Shown here: piece by piece, positions 42,885-51,455 of the stretch
How the letters are laid out: every line of letters begins with the position of its first letter
Position numbering within the stretch: position 1 is the stretch's first letter
Assembly: GCF_001044395.1 (NCBI RefSeq)
Contig: NZ_JANU01000013.1
Coordinates: forward strand, 248,001-312,000
Origin: Caenimonas sp. SL110
GTDB taxonomy: Bacteria > Pseudomonadota > Gammaproteobacteria > Burkholderiales > Burkholderiaceae_C
Direction of reading: 5' to 3'
Length of the DNA stretch: 64,000 bases
Translations under genes and position numbers: made by a program
The notes under the pieces: generated by a model
Database searches by the model: none
Seen by the model: the letters and a program-made list of their open reading frames with translations, nothing else
Told to the model about the DNA's origin: nothing

Positions 42885-44402
42885 TTGATCAAAGTGAATC
42901 AAACCTTGCCGGTGCTCACACCTGCGTTGCAGGTCGGCCCTGATGGGGTTCTGCGCGACGTCAGCACTGATGCTGCGCGGTTTGCGGTGCAGATGGAGGA
43001 CATGCGCAGGTTGATGGACAACTTCCAGCAGGCCGATTCACTCGTGGGCCAGATCCGTGCCGAGGCGGCCAAGGAAGCGGTGATGCCTTCGCCTGCTTCC
43101 GTGGCACGGCTGGAAGCGCAGTTGAGCGAAGTCAGGCAAGAGCTGATTGCAGAGGAGATGGTGGGTTCGTTGGGGGCAACGCAGCCAGCAGAGTCGCCCG
43201 TTGCAAAGCCGACGAATGAAACCCCAGCCCCGTCCGGTAGCACCCTTGCAGTGCCAGCAGCGCAGCCCGCTCCGATGACCGGGACCGGCACCTGGTCTGG
43301 GAATCTTGCCGTGATTAGTGGCAGCGGACATTCAGGCAAGGCGGCACACTCGACGCGAGGTGATACCCAGGCACCGGGTCGAGTTGTCGGCGCAGGCGAC
43401 CTGGTCACTGCACCTGCCGCAGCCACTGCACCTGGCACACCCGCTACAGCCACCGCAGACGCTGCACCTGATGCACCTGCAGCGGTAGCGCCGTCCTCTG
43501 CGAAATCCGGCCATGCCGACAAGGAAACTGCTCCCGTCGCTGCAACTTCGACGCCAGCCTCGGCTGGGATGCAATCTGGCCCGGCCGGCAAGGATCCATC
43601 GGCTGCCTCTGTCGGTGTCCCTGCGCAGGCCAAGGTCGTCAATCCGGAGCCTGAGCCTGCGCTTGCGCCAGCCCAGACGGCTGTTGGGCAAGCGGCCGCA
43701 GGTCCGGTGCTCACGCCTTCGCAGTTGCAGGCGCGCGTACTCAAGCGAAAGGCGCTGGGTCTTGATGGTGCGCAGGCGGCGCTTTTGCACAAACAGGAAC
43801 TCGCACAAGACGCCAGCCGTGCCGCAGCGGTGCGCGAGAAAGATTCAGGGGATAAAACGACCGCAGTCGCGAGTGTTGCGCCACCGCAAGTCGCTCAGCC
43901 CGTGTTGCCCGTGCAGTGGCCACAGGCAACGCCCGCAACGACCGCAACGAGCGCAACGAGCGCAACGAGCGCAACGAGCGCAACGAGCGCAACGAGCGCA
44001 ACGACCTCGGCGCCGTCTGAGGTCCCCAAGACACAGGCTGCGGCAAAGCAAACTGCGGCGACTCAACCCGCAGCGGCGCAAGACGCAAGCATCGACGTGC
44101 AGGCGCTCGCCTCGGTAGGGGCTTTGGCGGCGGAAGTCAGCACGGCGTCGGCTGCCACCGTGCAAGTCACCCAACCGCCCCAGGCTGCAGAACTCGCACC
44201 GACCGACATGGACCCGTTTGAAGTCGTGCTCGAAGCATCGACGCAGCCTTCGACGGAATCGCCTGGCGCCTTGCCCGCGCCACTGCGAGAGCAACGCGAA
44301 GAGAAAGTGGCAGAGGCAATCGGTGCGCAGTTGATGGCGCAGCAGGCGCGTCTCGAGCTGGTGAACATTCCGCAGCTGACGGAAGTCATTTCAAAGATAT
44401 GA
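42885..44402 (+). CDS. Long Ala/Thr/Pro-rich, mostly disordered T3SS-locus protein
   Basis: A 505-residue protein. Residues 1-95 include a helical segment (FAVQMEDMRRLMDNFQQADS and RLEAQLSEVRQELIAEEM). About 100-440 is low-complexity Ala, Thr, Pro and Ser with a short tandem repeat, and the last 60 residues are more regular (EEKVAEAIGAQLMAQQARLE). No family was recognised. The composition suits a ruler-type or secreted extended protein; sctP at 34325 is too short to be a ruler alone. The start is probably the TTG at 42885 (CGGGAGA upstream); a GTG at 42894 is possible. Confidence 0.7.
   Translation: MIKVNQTLPVLTPALQVGPDGVLRDVSTDAARFAVQMEDMRRLMDNFQQADSLVGQIRAEAAKEAVMPSPASVARLEAQLSEVRQELIAEEMVGSLGATQPAESPVAKPTNETPAPSGSTLAVPAAQPAPMTGTGTWSGNLAVISGSGHSGKAAHSTRGDTQAPGRVVGAGDLVTAPAAATAPGTPATATADAAPDAPAAVAPSSAKSGHADKETAPVAATSTPASAGMQSGPAGKDPSAASVGVPAQAKVVNPEPEPALAPAQTAVGQAAAGPVLTPSQLQARVLKRKALGLDGAQAALLHKQELAQDASRAAAVREKDSGDKTTAVASVAPPQVAQPVLPVQWPQATPATTATSATSATSATSATSATSATTSAPSEVPKTQAAAKQTAATQPAAAQDASIDVQALASVGALAAEVSTASAATVQVTQPPQAAELAPTDMDPFEVVLEASTQPSTESPGALPAPLREQREEKVAEAIGAQLMAQQARLELVNIPQLTEVISKI
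43944..44006 (+). repeat. 9-base tandem repeat encoding Ala-Thr-Ser
   Basis: Six perfect copies of GCAACGAGC occupy 43944-43997 and a seventh, imperfect copy (GCAACGACC) ends at 44006. Each copy encodes Ala-Thr-Ser in frame, so changes in copy number would alter the length of the protein without breaking it. Confidence 0.9.
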
Positions 44403-44419
44403 ATCGCAAGCGGTGACAT

Positions 44420-44447
44420 GGAACCGCATCTGATATTTCGTTACCCA
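44420..44447 (+). promoter_or_regulatory. hrp-box-like ECF promoter for the tip/translocator gene block
   Basis: GGAACC (44420-44425), 15-base spacer, TTACCCA (44441-44447). It lies 38 bp upstream of the ATG at 44486 and precedes a run of same-strand genes through the translocators to at least 51949, with gaps of 3 to 31 bp. Confidence 0.78.
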
Positions 44448-44485
44448 TTCAATGTGCGCAACGACTTTCTCCAGGAGCCGTGGAA

Positions 44486-44782
44486 ATGAAAAAAGATCGA
44501 ATGAGCCGGGAAATCGATGAAGTGATCGCCAATGGCAATCGCATCATTCGTGAGGCCGAGGAGGCGCTCGCCGAATCCGAGCGCCGTTTTGCCGAAATGA
44601 AATTCGATCCGCGCGCAGCGCTGGCGCACCTCAAGCGGGTCGCGGGCGATGCAGCAGGACTCCAGGTCGAGGCCGAAGCTGCCGCCACCGTCCAACGAAT
44701 CCATGAGGCACTGCACGGCAAGCAGAACGCCGTGACTGCCCGACCGCCAACCCGCCGCACGCGCATGCGCGACATGATCTGA
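44486..44782 (+). CDS. Small coiled-coil protein of T3SS locus
   Basis: A 98-residue, highly charged protein dominated by helices (SREIDEVIANGNRIIREAEE, ALAESERRFAEMK, ALAHLKRVAGDAAG) with a basic tail (TARPPTRRTRMRDMI). No family recognised. I chose the ATG at 44486, with AGGAG eight bases upstream, over a GTG at 44480. It is the first gene after a strong hrp-box-like promoter, so it is likely produced with the T3SS. A chaperone, a regulator or a secreted helical protein are all possible. Confidence 0.72.
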   Translation: MKKDRMSREIDEVIANGNRIIREAEEALAESERRFAEMKFDPRAALAHLKRVAGDAAGLQVEAEAAATVQRIHEALHGKQNAVTARPPTRRTRMRDMI

Positions 44783-44799
44783 AAACCGGAGAGCACCAC

Positions 44800-45642
44800 A
44801 TGTCAATTCAGTCCATCTCGTTCGATCGGGTCGCAGCGTTTTCTTCCGCAGAAGGGGGTGATCCTTCGGCGTATGTGAAGGCAATGCTCGGCCTCACGCA
44901 GGAAGGCGTCATGGGCGCCCGACGGGAGTCCATCGCGTCAGCGAAAGACCAGCTCGCCGATCGTGCAAGGCTGCTGTCAATAAAAAAGCTTTTGGACAGC
45001 CTGCAGACCATGTCTGACGGCAAAGGCATAGTGCTTGGCGGCACCCTTGCCGCGGGCGAGGCGACCAAGGCCCAGCTCTCCACTTTGGGTGTCACGCTTG
45101 CGACGGAGAAGAGTTACTACATCACGGTCGCTACGTTCGACGCCAACGGCGCTGCGATCGCGGGAACCAAACAGATCGCCACACCGACGCAGAAGGCTGC
45201 AGCCGAAGCGGCGACGCTCACGACCGCCGCTGATGCCAATGGCGTCGAAGTGCGAACATCGGGCACCGGCAATGCGCGCAAGGTCTACACCCTCTATAAG
45301 AAAGAAGAAGCACTCACCGCAAGCACCGCCGATCTCGCGGGCTTGCGCACGGCAGTTGCTGGCAGCTTGCTGGTCAATGTGGCGGCACTGGAGAAGACGC
45401 TCACCCTGCCTGGCGCGCTGGCAGTAGAAAGTAGCGAGTTCGAGCAACGTCTGCTGAAAGAGCTGAGCGCCCGTGACAAGGTCGCCGACGTGGCAAAGCA
45501 GGACAAGCAGCGCGACACCAGCGTTGACTACGAAAAGCAGCTCGTCGAGCGTCAGCGAGAGCGAGACCTGTTCGACAACTTCAAGGCCAACCGAACTCCT
45601 GCAGAAGTTCGCGCGAATCCGTCCAGCCCCAAGCAGGAGTGA
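44800..45642 (+). CDS. Unknown T3SS-locus protein, possible secreted needle-associated protein
   Basis: A 280-residue protein without a signal peptide. N-terminal helices (AMLGLTQEGVMGARRESIAS, ARLLSIKKLLDSLQTMSDG) and C-terminal helices (FEQRLLKELSARDKVADVAK, YEKQLVERQRERDLFDNF) flank an Ala/Thr-rich centre with a strand-like stretch (KVYTLYKKEE). Helix-centre-helix layout recalls the tip-type candidates downstream, but no direct similarity is clear. It lies 17 bp after the preceding gene and 3 bp before the next, inside the same transcript. Confidence 0.7.
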   Translation: MSIQSISFDRVAAFSSAEGGDPSAYVKAMLGLTQEGVMGARRESIASAKDQLADRARLLSIKKLLDSLQTMSDGKGIVLGGTLAAGEATKAQLSTLGVTLATEKSYYITVATFDANGAAIAGTKQIATPTQKAAAEAATLTTAADANGVEVRTSGTGNARKVYTLYKKEEALTASTADLAGLRTAVAGSLLVNVAALEKTLTLPGALAVESSEFEQRLLKELSARDKVADVAKQDKQRDTSVDYEKQLVERQRERDLFDNFKANRTPAEVRANPSSPKQE

Positions 45643-45645
45643 TCC

Positions 45646-46425
45646 ATGTCCACAACCGCAGTCATGAATGGGACGGACATCACGATCAGGTCGTCCCAGC
45701 TGTCCACGCCCTGGAAGATCGCGCGGGTTGAGGCCGACCCGCTGACCGGCGAGTACGACCGCAATGCAGGGCTCATGTCCAAGAACCTTCAGCTGGCGCT
45801 TGCCGCAGGCGAAAACCTGCACATCGCCATGGACGAAGTCAGGCAATCAGCGATAAAGCTGGTGGAGCTGCAGGCCGTATACCAGAAAGATCTGGCCGGT
45901 TGGAACGCAATGGGCGATGACGAATTGCTGAAACTCGTCGATGCGGGTGTGGATTTTTCTGCAACGGGCAACCAGGGAATAGTGGCGCAAGTACAAGGCA
46001 GTCTGGGGCCGAGCGCACCGCCGCCCGCCGACGCACGATTGACTCTTGGCGAAATAAACCGAATCGACCAAACCATCGAAAACGTACTGGCGAATCCTGA
46101 CAACTACCCGCCGGGTTCAGCTTTTCTTACGGGAGATGACTTCACGCTCTTTACGCGTGCTCTCGATGTCAATGGCCAGTATCAGCTTTACAGGATTTCC
46201 GATACAGCCAGCTTTCCTTTGAAGCCGTTTTCGCAAGGGCATCTCGACAAGTTCAAGGACTCGGTGCGCGATGTCGCAGACAAGGCTACGCTGGTTTCCC
46301 TGGATCTGCAGAACACCGTGCAAAAGCTGGTCTCACAAAAGAGCATTCATGAACTCGCCGTAAGCGAGCTCATCAAGCTCAAAGCCGAGGACGCCGACGG
46401 GGTGGCTCGAAACCTCAGAAGCTAG
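45646..46425 (+). CDS. Candidate needle tip/filament protein, paralogue A
   Basis: A 259-residue protein. N-terminal part (NGTDITIRSSQL, YDRNAGLMSKNLQLALAAGE) and C-terminal part (ATLVSLDLQNTVQKLVSQKS, then HELAVSELIKLKAED) are helical and nearly the same as in the next gene, whereas the middle (about 80-190) is unrelated in sequence. Conserved terminal helices around a variable core is the plan of T3SS tip and filament proteins (LcrV, EspA, Bsp22). No signal peptide, which suits T3SS export. Function is inferred from layout and from its place upstream of the translocators. Confidence 0.72.
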   Translation: MSTTAVMNGTDITIRSSQLSTPWKIARVEADPLTGEYDRNAGLMSKNLQLALAAGENLHIAMDEVRQSAIKLVELQAVYQKDLAGWNAMGDDELLKLVDAGVDFSATGNQGIVAQVQGSLGPSAPPPADARLTLGEINRIDQTIENVLANPDNYPPGSAFLTGDDFTLFTRALDVNGQYQLYRISDTASFPLKPFSQGHLDKFKDSVRDVADKATLVSLDLQNTVQKLVSQKSIHELAVSELIKLKAEDADGVARNLRS

Positions 46426-46445
46426 ACGCACGGAGAACCTGAATC

Positions 46446-47219
46446 ATGTCAACCACTGCAATCATGAACGGGACGGACATCACGATCTCGTCGTCCCAGC
46501 TCGCCGCGGCCTGGAAAATCGAGCGCGTGGAGGCAGACCCTCTCACCGGTGAGTACGACCGCATTGCAGGTCTCATGTCCAAGAACCTGCAGCTCGCGCT
46601 GGCGGCCGGAGACAACCTCAACGTCGCGATGGACGAAGTCAGGAGGTCTGCAGCGGATCTCGTTTTTCTGAAAGAGCAGTATGAGCTGGCAACCCTTGAC
46701 TATTGGAACCCGAGCCCAGGCTTCACGGTCAAGCAGAAGCTCATTCAAGCAGGCGTGGTCTTCCCGGTGACGGGTACTCAATGGTATGTGGACTATAAAA
46801 ATCCCGACGTTTTGGGCTGGGGTTACGGAAACTTGTTGACGGCGGGCGATAACGTCGTAACAGTAAATCGCACGCTGGCTGAACTGAAAGCGGACCCATC
46901 AACCGTTGCATCTGGGATTGCCTATTTTTCCCGCGACGGAATTCCGTTCGGGAAGCTCCAAAACCCGGTCACGGGTTTGTACGAAATCCAGGAGTTAACG
47001 CGCGTTACTCCTTATCCGCTGGGCACCTTGACCGCAGCCCAGGTCGCCGACATCAAAGACGCCATTCGCACCGCTGCGGACAAGAGCACCCTGGTGTCCC
47101 TGGATCTGCAGAACACCGTGCAAAAGCTGGTCGCTGAAAAGTCCGTTCATGAGCTCGGGGTCAGCGAGCTCATCAAACTCAAGCGCCGTCAGATGCAGGG
47201 CGTCACGCGCAATATCTAA
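46446..47219 (+). CDS. Candidate needle tip/filament protein, paralogue B
   Basis: A 257-residue tandem paralogue of the preceding gene. The first 75 residues and last 50 (STLVSLDLQNTVQKLVAEKS, VHELGVSELIKLK) align almost without gaps. The centre differs throughout: YDTL-type helices are replaced by a Trp/Tyr/Gly-rich stretch (GTQWYVDYKNPDVLGWGYGN). The contrast suggests duplication followed by strong diversification or module exchange of an exposed domain, with assembly helices kept. GGAGAACC precedes the ATG by suitable spacing. Confidence 0.72.
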   Translation: MSTTAIMNGTDITISSSQLAAAWKIERVEADPLTGEYDRIAGLMSKNLQLALAAGDNLNVAMDEVRRSAADLVFLKEQYELATLDYWNPSPGFTVKQKLIQAGVVFPVTGTQWYVDYKNPDVLGWGYGNLLTAGDNVVTVNRTLAELKADPSTVASGIAYFSRDGIPFGKLQNPVTGLYEIQELTRVTPYPLGTLTAAQVADIKDAIRTAADKSTLVSLDLQNTVQKLVAEKSVHELGVSELIKLKRRQMQGVTRNI

Positions 47220-47236
47220 CGCCAAGGAGCAGCCAC

Positions 47237-47839
47237 ATGGCAACCAGCCTCAATCCTGTACTCAACATTCCAGTGGTAACAACCTACCAGGACTACTGGA
47301 ACAACCTCAATCCTGACGAAATCAAGGATCCGACCGAGCGCCTCCAGTACGAATTCCGCGAACTGGCCGATGCCCAGCGTCTGTGGATCAATCTGTCGTC
47401 AGCTCAGATCAAGGAACTCGCCGACAAGATGCGCGAAGCCAATGCGCTTTCACAGATGACGAACAGTGGTCTCGGAACGCTCAAGGACACGACCACGCCC
47501 TACATTTTTCTGGACAACGCATCCGAAGCCACGGTTCGCGCCCTGGCCGATCGATTCAAGGCCGCGGGCGGCACCGACGCAAGCGATAAGCCACTGGTGT
47601 TCCAGGCAGATCCAAACCACGCCGGCATGTATCGCCTGGTTGGCAATAAGGAGAGCATGGGCAAGGTCGCGGAAAACCTGCAGCTCTCTGTCACCAATTA
47701 CAACGGATTGAGTCAGCAGCTGCAGCTGGTGTTTACCAACGTCAACAACCGGCGCACCGATTCCATGTCCTTCATCTCCGCGGGTACCGACAACGAGAAG
47801 AAGCAGCAGCAGACCATCGTTGGCAACTGGGGGGGATAG
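47237..47839 (+). CDS. sctA: Candidate Bsp22-like needle tip/filament protein
   Basis: A 200-residue protein with N-terminal helices (LQYEFRELADAQRLWINLSS, QIKELADKMREANALSQM), a mixed centre containing GMYRLVGN, and a C-terminal helix (VAENLQLSVTNYNGLSQQLQ, then LVFTNVNNRRTD) of the kind found at the end of EspA/Bsp22/IpaD-type tip proteins. Length is close to Bordetella Bsp22 (about 205). As with bsp22, it is directly upstream of an SycD-type chaperone and the two translocators. AAGGAG precedes the ATG. Of the three candidates this one best fits SctA by position. Confidence 0.65.
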   Translation: MATSLNPVLNIPVVTTYQDYWNNLNPDEIKDPTERLQYEFRELADAQRLWINLSSAQIKELADKMREANALSQMTNSGLGTLKDTTTPYIFLDNASEATVRALADRFKAAGGTDASDKPLVFQADPNHAGMYRLVGNKESMGKVAENLQLSVTNYNGLSQQLQLVFTNVNNRRTDSMSFISAGTDNEKKQQQTIVGNWGG

Positions 47840-47844
47840 ACAAG

Positions 47845-48378
47845 ATGCCCGCCACACACAATCCCATCGAGCCCGAGGAACTGCTGGCCTACCTGATTTC
47901 GGGTCAGACGCTGGAAGCACTGGTGGGCGACAAGCTTCCATCGCCGCGCGCCCTGTACGCCGCAGCCTACGACCTGTACAACGAAGGCAAGTTCGAAGAA
48001 GCGCTTCCGATTTTTCTGCATCTGATCATCGTGAACCATGTGGACAAGCGCTACTACGATGGTGCTGGATCATGTTTGCAGAAGCTGGGTCGCTTCAAGG
48101 ATGCGCTGACCTATCACGGCGTTTCCACGCTGCTCGACCTGACCGACCCCTTGCCGGCGATGCGCTCGGCCGAATGCAATCTCGCGCTGGGCAATCGCGA
48201 GTTGGCCCGAGAGAACCTCGAACACGCGATACGTCATGCCCGGCCGAACAAGAAGCTGCAGCCCCTGGCAGATCGGGCAGAAGCGATGCTGGAGTTTCTC
48301 CGTCAGGCCTCTGAACCCGCTGCGCCCACCCCCAAAACAACTGGCGCCACCCAACTGGCGTCTAGCCTGAAGGAATAA
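47845..48378 (+). CDS. SycD/LcrH-type translocator chaperone (BcrH1-like)
   Basis: A 177-residue class II chaperone with three TPRs: ALYAAAYDLYNEGKFEEALP, DKRYYDGAGSCLQKLGRFKD (with the family tail ALTYHGVSTLLD) and AMRSAECNLALGNRELAREN. Such chaperones bind the N-termini of translocators and keep them soluble. It sits 3 bp before sctE, its expected client. The tail after residue 155 is Pro/Thr-rich. Confidence 0.92.
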   Translation: MPATHNPIEPEELLAYLISGQTLEALVGDKLPSPRALYAAAYDLYNEGKFEEALPIFLHLIIVNHVDKRYYDGAGSCLQKLGRFKDALTYHGVSTLLDLTDPLPAMRSAECNLALGNRELARENLEHAIRHARPNKKLQPLADRAEAMLEFLRQASEPAAPTPKTTGATQLASSLKE

Positions 48379-48380
48379 GC

Positions 48381-49628
48381 ATGACTGCCATTAGCCCCTC
48401 GACCCCCGCGCCGGTTTCCAGGTCACCGGCGGCGCCGCCGCCTGCAGGCCCCAATGGTGCAGCAACCTGGGACAAGCTGATCAGCTCGTCAAACGTGCCG
48501 GTCACCGAGAAGAACTTTCTCACCAGCTTGATGATGCAGTTGAGCGCGCCAGGTGCAGACGACGATCCGACCATGACCCAGGGCCTGGTCGACACCTTGC
48601 TGAGTGCGGAACAAAACAAGGCGAGCAAGTTCGGTATCGCGCTCTCGATGAGCCAGAAAGAAGAATTTCTTGCACAGGCCAAAAAGCTGTTCGACTCGGC
48701 TGTCGCCAAGCTCAAGGAAGCGGAGGCCAAGCAGGCCGAAAACAAGGACTGGGCCTATGCCAAGGCGATTCTGGGCGTCATCGGCGGGATCGCCGGCATT
48801 ATCGGCGCAGCAGTATTGGTTGCGACCGGTGTAGGCGCTGTCGCTGGTGGCTTCGTCGCTGCGGGCGCGGTGATGGGCTTGCTGGTCGCCATCGGCGATC
48901 TGGGCACCCTGATCGCTGCGGACCAGGGCACGACCTTCACCTCGCCCACGGGTAAAGAGCGGGCTTTGCAGTTGAACTTCGACGGCTTGATCCAGCAGAT
49001 CACCGATCAGCAGGAGGCCGACGGAACACTGGTGGTGATTCGCAAAAACGACGCCGGCCAATACATCAACTACAAAGGCGATGTCATCACAGACCAGAAC
49101 CCGATGTGGAATGCCAAGCCGGGCGCACTGGTCATGGAGGAGTCCGTTTTTGAGGACTACAAGCAGGGCTGGAGCGTGGCCGCCATGGGCCTGATGATCG
49201 CGCTGTCGGTGGCGGGCGGCGTCATGTCGTTCAGAAATGCAAGCAAGACGATTGACCTGCTCGATAAGACCGCGAAGGCCTTGAACGCAGCCGACAAGGC
49301 CAAGAAATCTTCAGTGGCCGTTCAACGCCTGGAGCAGGCCGCCGAGCTTGTGGGTGGCGGTGTCGATATTTCTTCGGGCGGTGTCGCCATCAAGCAGGGA
49401 CAAAACGCGATTGAGGTTGCCGACGCGCAGAAGGTCGGTGACGACGCCCGCAATCAGGCTCAACTGGTCGAGGCCAGGTCGAACGATCAGCAAGGCCGTT
49501 GGGAACTGCACCTTTCGGGCATGCGAAAGCGGATGGAAGCTTATGAAGAAAACGGCAAGCGCAGGCTCGAAATCGTGGGGGATCAGCACGAGGCTTCCCA
49601 GGACATCTCCAGGCGCCTGAGCGCTTGA
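48381..49628 (+). CDS. sctE: T3SS major translocator (YopB/BopB-like)
   Basis: A 415-residue protein. A disordered Pro/Ser-rich N-terminus (1-30) precedes a coiled coil (SQKEEFLAQAKKLFDSAVAK, LKEAEAKQAEN). A long hydrophobic hairpin at 129-180 (ILGVIGGIAGIIGAAVLVAT, then GAVAGGFVAAGAVMGLLVAI) and a second membrane helix at about 262-282 (VAAMGLMIALSVAGGVMSF) match the pore-forming translocator layout. The C-terminal third is helical. With SctB it forms the pore in the host membrane. Chaperone genes lie on both sides of the sctE-sctB pair. Confidence 0.88.
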   Translation: MTAISPSTPAPVSRSPAAPPPAGPNGAATWDKLISSSNVPVTEKNFLTSLMMQLSAPGADDDPTMTQGLVDTLLSAEQNKASKFGIALSMSQKEEFLAQAKKLFDSAVAKLKEAEAKQAENKDWAYAKAILGVIGGIAGIIGAAVLVATGVGAVAGGFVAAGAVMGLLVAIGDLGTLIAADQGTTFTSPTGKERALQLNFDGLIQQITDQQEADGTLVVIRKNDAGQYINYKGDVITDQNPMWNAKPGALVMEESVFEDYKQGWSVAAMGLMIALSVAGGVMSFRNASKTIDLLDKTAKALNAADKAKKSSVAVQRLEQAAELVGGGVDISSGGVAIKQGQNAIEVADAQKVGDDARNQAQLVEARSNDQQGRWELHLSGMRKRMEAYEENGKRRLEIVGDQHEASQDISRRLSA

Positions 49629-49659
49629 GCGCGTCACGGTTTGAATAAAAGGAAAGATC

Positions 49660-50901
49660 ATGACTGAGTTCAACAAGATTTACACCACCACCACGGGCCG
49701 CTATGAGGTTGATACCTCCAGGCTTGGCAAGGCCGCAGAGACTGCGCTCGACAAACTGGCCGCGGCCGGGCCGATCGACCAGAACGCTTTCGCCGGCATC
49801 GTCGCGCCGTATCCAGGCGCGTACCGGCTTGCACCCCCGACCAGCGGAATGCCGCCGCCGGATCGTGACAACTTGCAGAGTCCCGATCTGTCGTCGGTGG
49901 AGGGTGATGTCCAGGCGACATTGCTGATGGTTGCGGCACTCGCCCAGCAGATTGAAAACGACCAGAACAGGCAGAGGGTCGGCAGACGGCGCGAACGACT
50001 GGTGATGGAAGAAGAGAAGAAGGACAAGGCCGACGCTGCAGCGAAAAAGGAACACACATCTCGAACCACCAAGGCAGCAGGCGATATGGCGGCCGGTGCG
50101 TTGAACGCTGCAGGCGGGGGCATCGGCGTAGGAATGACGGCCAAGTCCTTCAAGTCGAGTCTTGCGAGCGGCAAGGCCAACGATGCGCTGATTGACCACA
50201 AGATTGCCGAGAAGACCCGCCTCGACCATCATGAAGGACTCGGCTCGTATCTCAAGAAGGCGGAGGCCCGGCAGGCAACCGCCAGACAGAAGGTCGACGA
50301 CCTCGATCAAGAAGTTGCAGGTTTGAGGTACGACAGCCTTGCTGCAGCCGGAAGGAACAACAGCGCTCCGCGGGGTTCACAGGCAAGGGCTCAGGCACGC
50401 GCTGAGGTCGACGCGCTCGATGTACAGATCAACACCAAGCAGGCAGAGAAGGCCCGATGGGAAGACAACTTCGCACGTGAAGGCCAGAATGTCTCGTTGG
50501 TACAAGCCCGAAAGACCCCACTGGACGAAAGCAAGGGCGCCATGGATCGCGCAGGAGAACTGCGTCAGATCCAGCTGAACAAAGCTGCAAGCCGGCCTCA
50601 TGAGTCCGGAGAACGCTGGCTGGCTGGCACGCGAGTGATCACCCCGGTGACGCAGTCGATCAGCCAGGGCACGACTGGCGTCACATCGATGGACGCTTCA
50701 TCTGATCAATATGACGCCGACTTGCTCAAAAACGAGCAGGCCTTGAAGCAGGCGCAAATTGATGTCGCGTCCTCGCAGATGCAGGACTATGAGTCGGGCG
50801 CAAGCTCCCTCGGACGTTCTGCCAGCGATGCTGTCTCAGCGGCAAGCAGCCTGTCTCAATCCAGCGCGGACCACGCCAAAGCGGCGGCCAACAGGTTCTG
50901 A
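49660..50901 (+). CDS. sctB: Probable T3SS minor translocator (YopD/BopD-like)
   Basis: A 413-residue protein following sctE. It has charged helical regions (QQIENDQNRQRVGRRRERLV, EEEKKDKADAAAKKE), one weakly hydrophobic Gly/Ala segment at about 143-165 (GDMAAGALNAAGGGIGVGMT) and long C-terminal coiled coils ending with a Ser/Ala-rich stretch. A single hydrophobic segment plus coiled coil, next to sctE and ahead of a second TPR chaperone, fits YopD/BopD. Sequence similarity is modest, so the call depends on context. AAGG precedes the ATG. Confidence 0.72.
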   Translation: MTEFNKIYTTTTGRYEVDTSRLGKAAETALDKLAAAGPIDQNAFAGIVAPYPGAYRLAPPTSGMPPPDRDNLQSPDLSSVEGDVQATLLMVAALAQQIENDQNRQRVGRRRERLVMEEEKKDKADAAAKKEHTSRTTKAAGDMAAGALNAAGGGIGVGMTAKSFKSSLASGKANDALIDHKIAEKTRLDHHEGLGSYLKKAEARQATARQKVDDLDQEVAGLRYDSLAAAGRNNSAPRGSQARAQARAEVDALDVQINTKQAEKARWEDNFAREGQNVSLVQARKTPLDESKGAMDRAGELRQIQLNKAASRPHESGERWLAGTRVITPVTQSISQGTTGVTSMDASSDQYDADLLKNEQALKQAQIDVASSQMQDYESGASSLGRSASDAVSAASSLSQSSADHAKAAANRF

Positions 50902-50918
50902 CACTCCAGGGGTGCGCC

Positions 50919-51455
50919 GTGAATCACAACTCACAGAATGCTTTTGCCGCTTCCGGCGCTTCGTCCAGCACTTCGCCCGGTCCCGCCGTCTCGGGCGGGC
51001 CTCGGCCTGAGGCCCCGGCTGCCCATGCGTTTGCCGCTGTGGCGAGGACGCTCCCGCTCAAGGGAACCATGAACGAAGCGCAGGCCAACAGCCTGTATGC
51101 ACGGGTCTATATGTTGACCGAGCAGGGCCGCTTCGATCAGGCCAACGTGCTGCTGGCGCTTATCAGCATGTACCGGCCAGACGAGCCGAAGTTCCTGCTC
51201 GCATCCGCCATCTGCTTTCGCAAGACGGGCTGTTATGAAGAAGCGGTACAGAAATTCGCGAAGGTCATGGAGCTCGCGCCCGACGATGATGGCCCGGCCT
51301 TCCAGATGATCGAGTGCATGGGCCTCATGGGCCGGCAGGACGACGCGGTCGATTTGTTGAAGTCCATGGCAGCCGTGGCGCGGCGCGACGGCAAGACCGA
51401 GACACTGGAACGGGCGACGGCTTTGCTTGAGCTTCGCCAAGTGGCTGTGCAATGA
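50919..51455 (+). CDS. Second SycD-like TPR chaperone (BcrH2-like)
   Basis: A 178-residue protein. A Ser/Ala/Pro-rich leader of about 45 residues is followed by TPRs: SLYARVYMLTEQGRFDQANV, KFLLASAICFRKTGCYEEAV and AFQMIECMGLMGRQDDAVDL. It starts at a GTG. Placement after the translocators mirrors bcrH2 in Bordetella. Its stop overlaps the next start (ATGA). It may serve SctB or one of the tip/filament candidates. Confidence 0.82.
   Translation: MNHNSQNAFAASGASSSTSPGPAVSGGPRPEAPAAHAFAAVARTLPLKGTMNEAQANSLYARVYMLTEQGRFDQANVLLALISMYRPDEPKFLLASAICFRKTGCYEEAVQKFAKVMELAPDDDGPAFQMIECMGLMGRQDDAVDLLKSMAAVARRDGKTETLERATALLELRQVAVQ

Noticed and set aside
43038..44294. Arg/Cys-rich minus-strand frames opposite the Ala/Thr-rich protein.
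   Set aside because: They mirror the GC-rich repeats of the plus-strand gene and have no start context.
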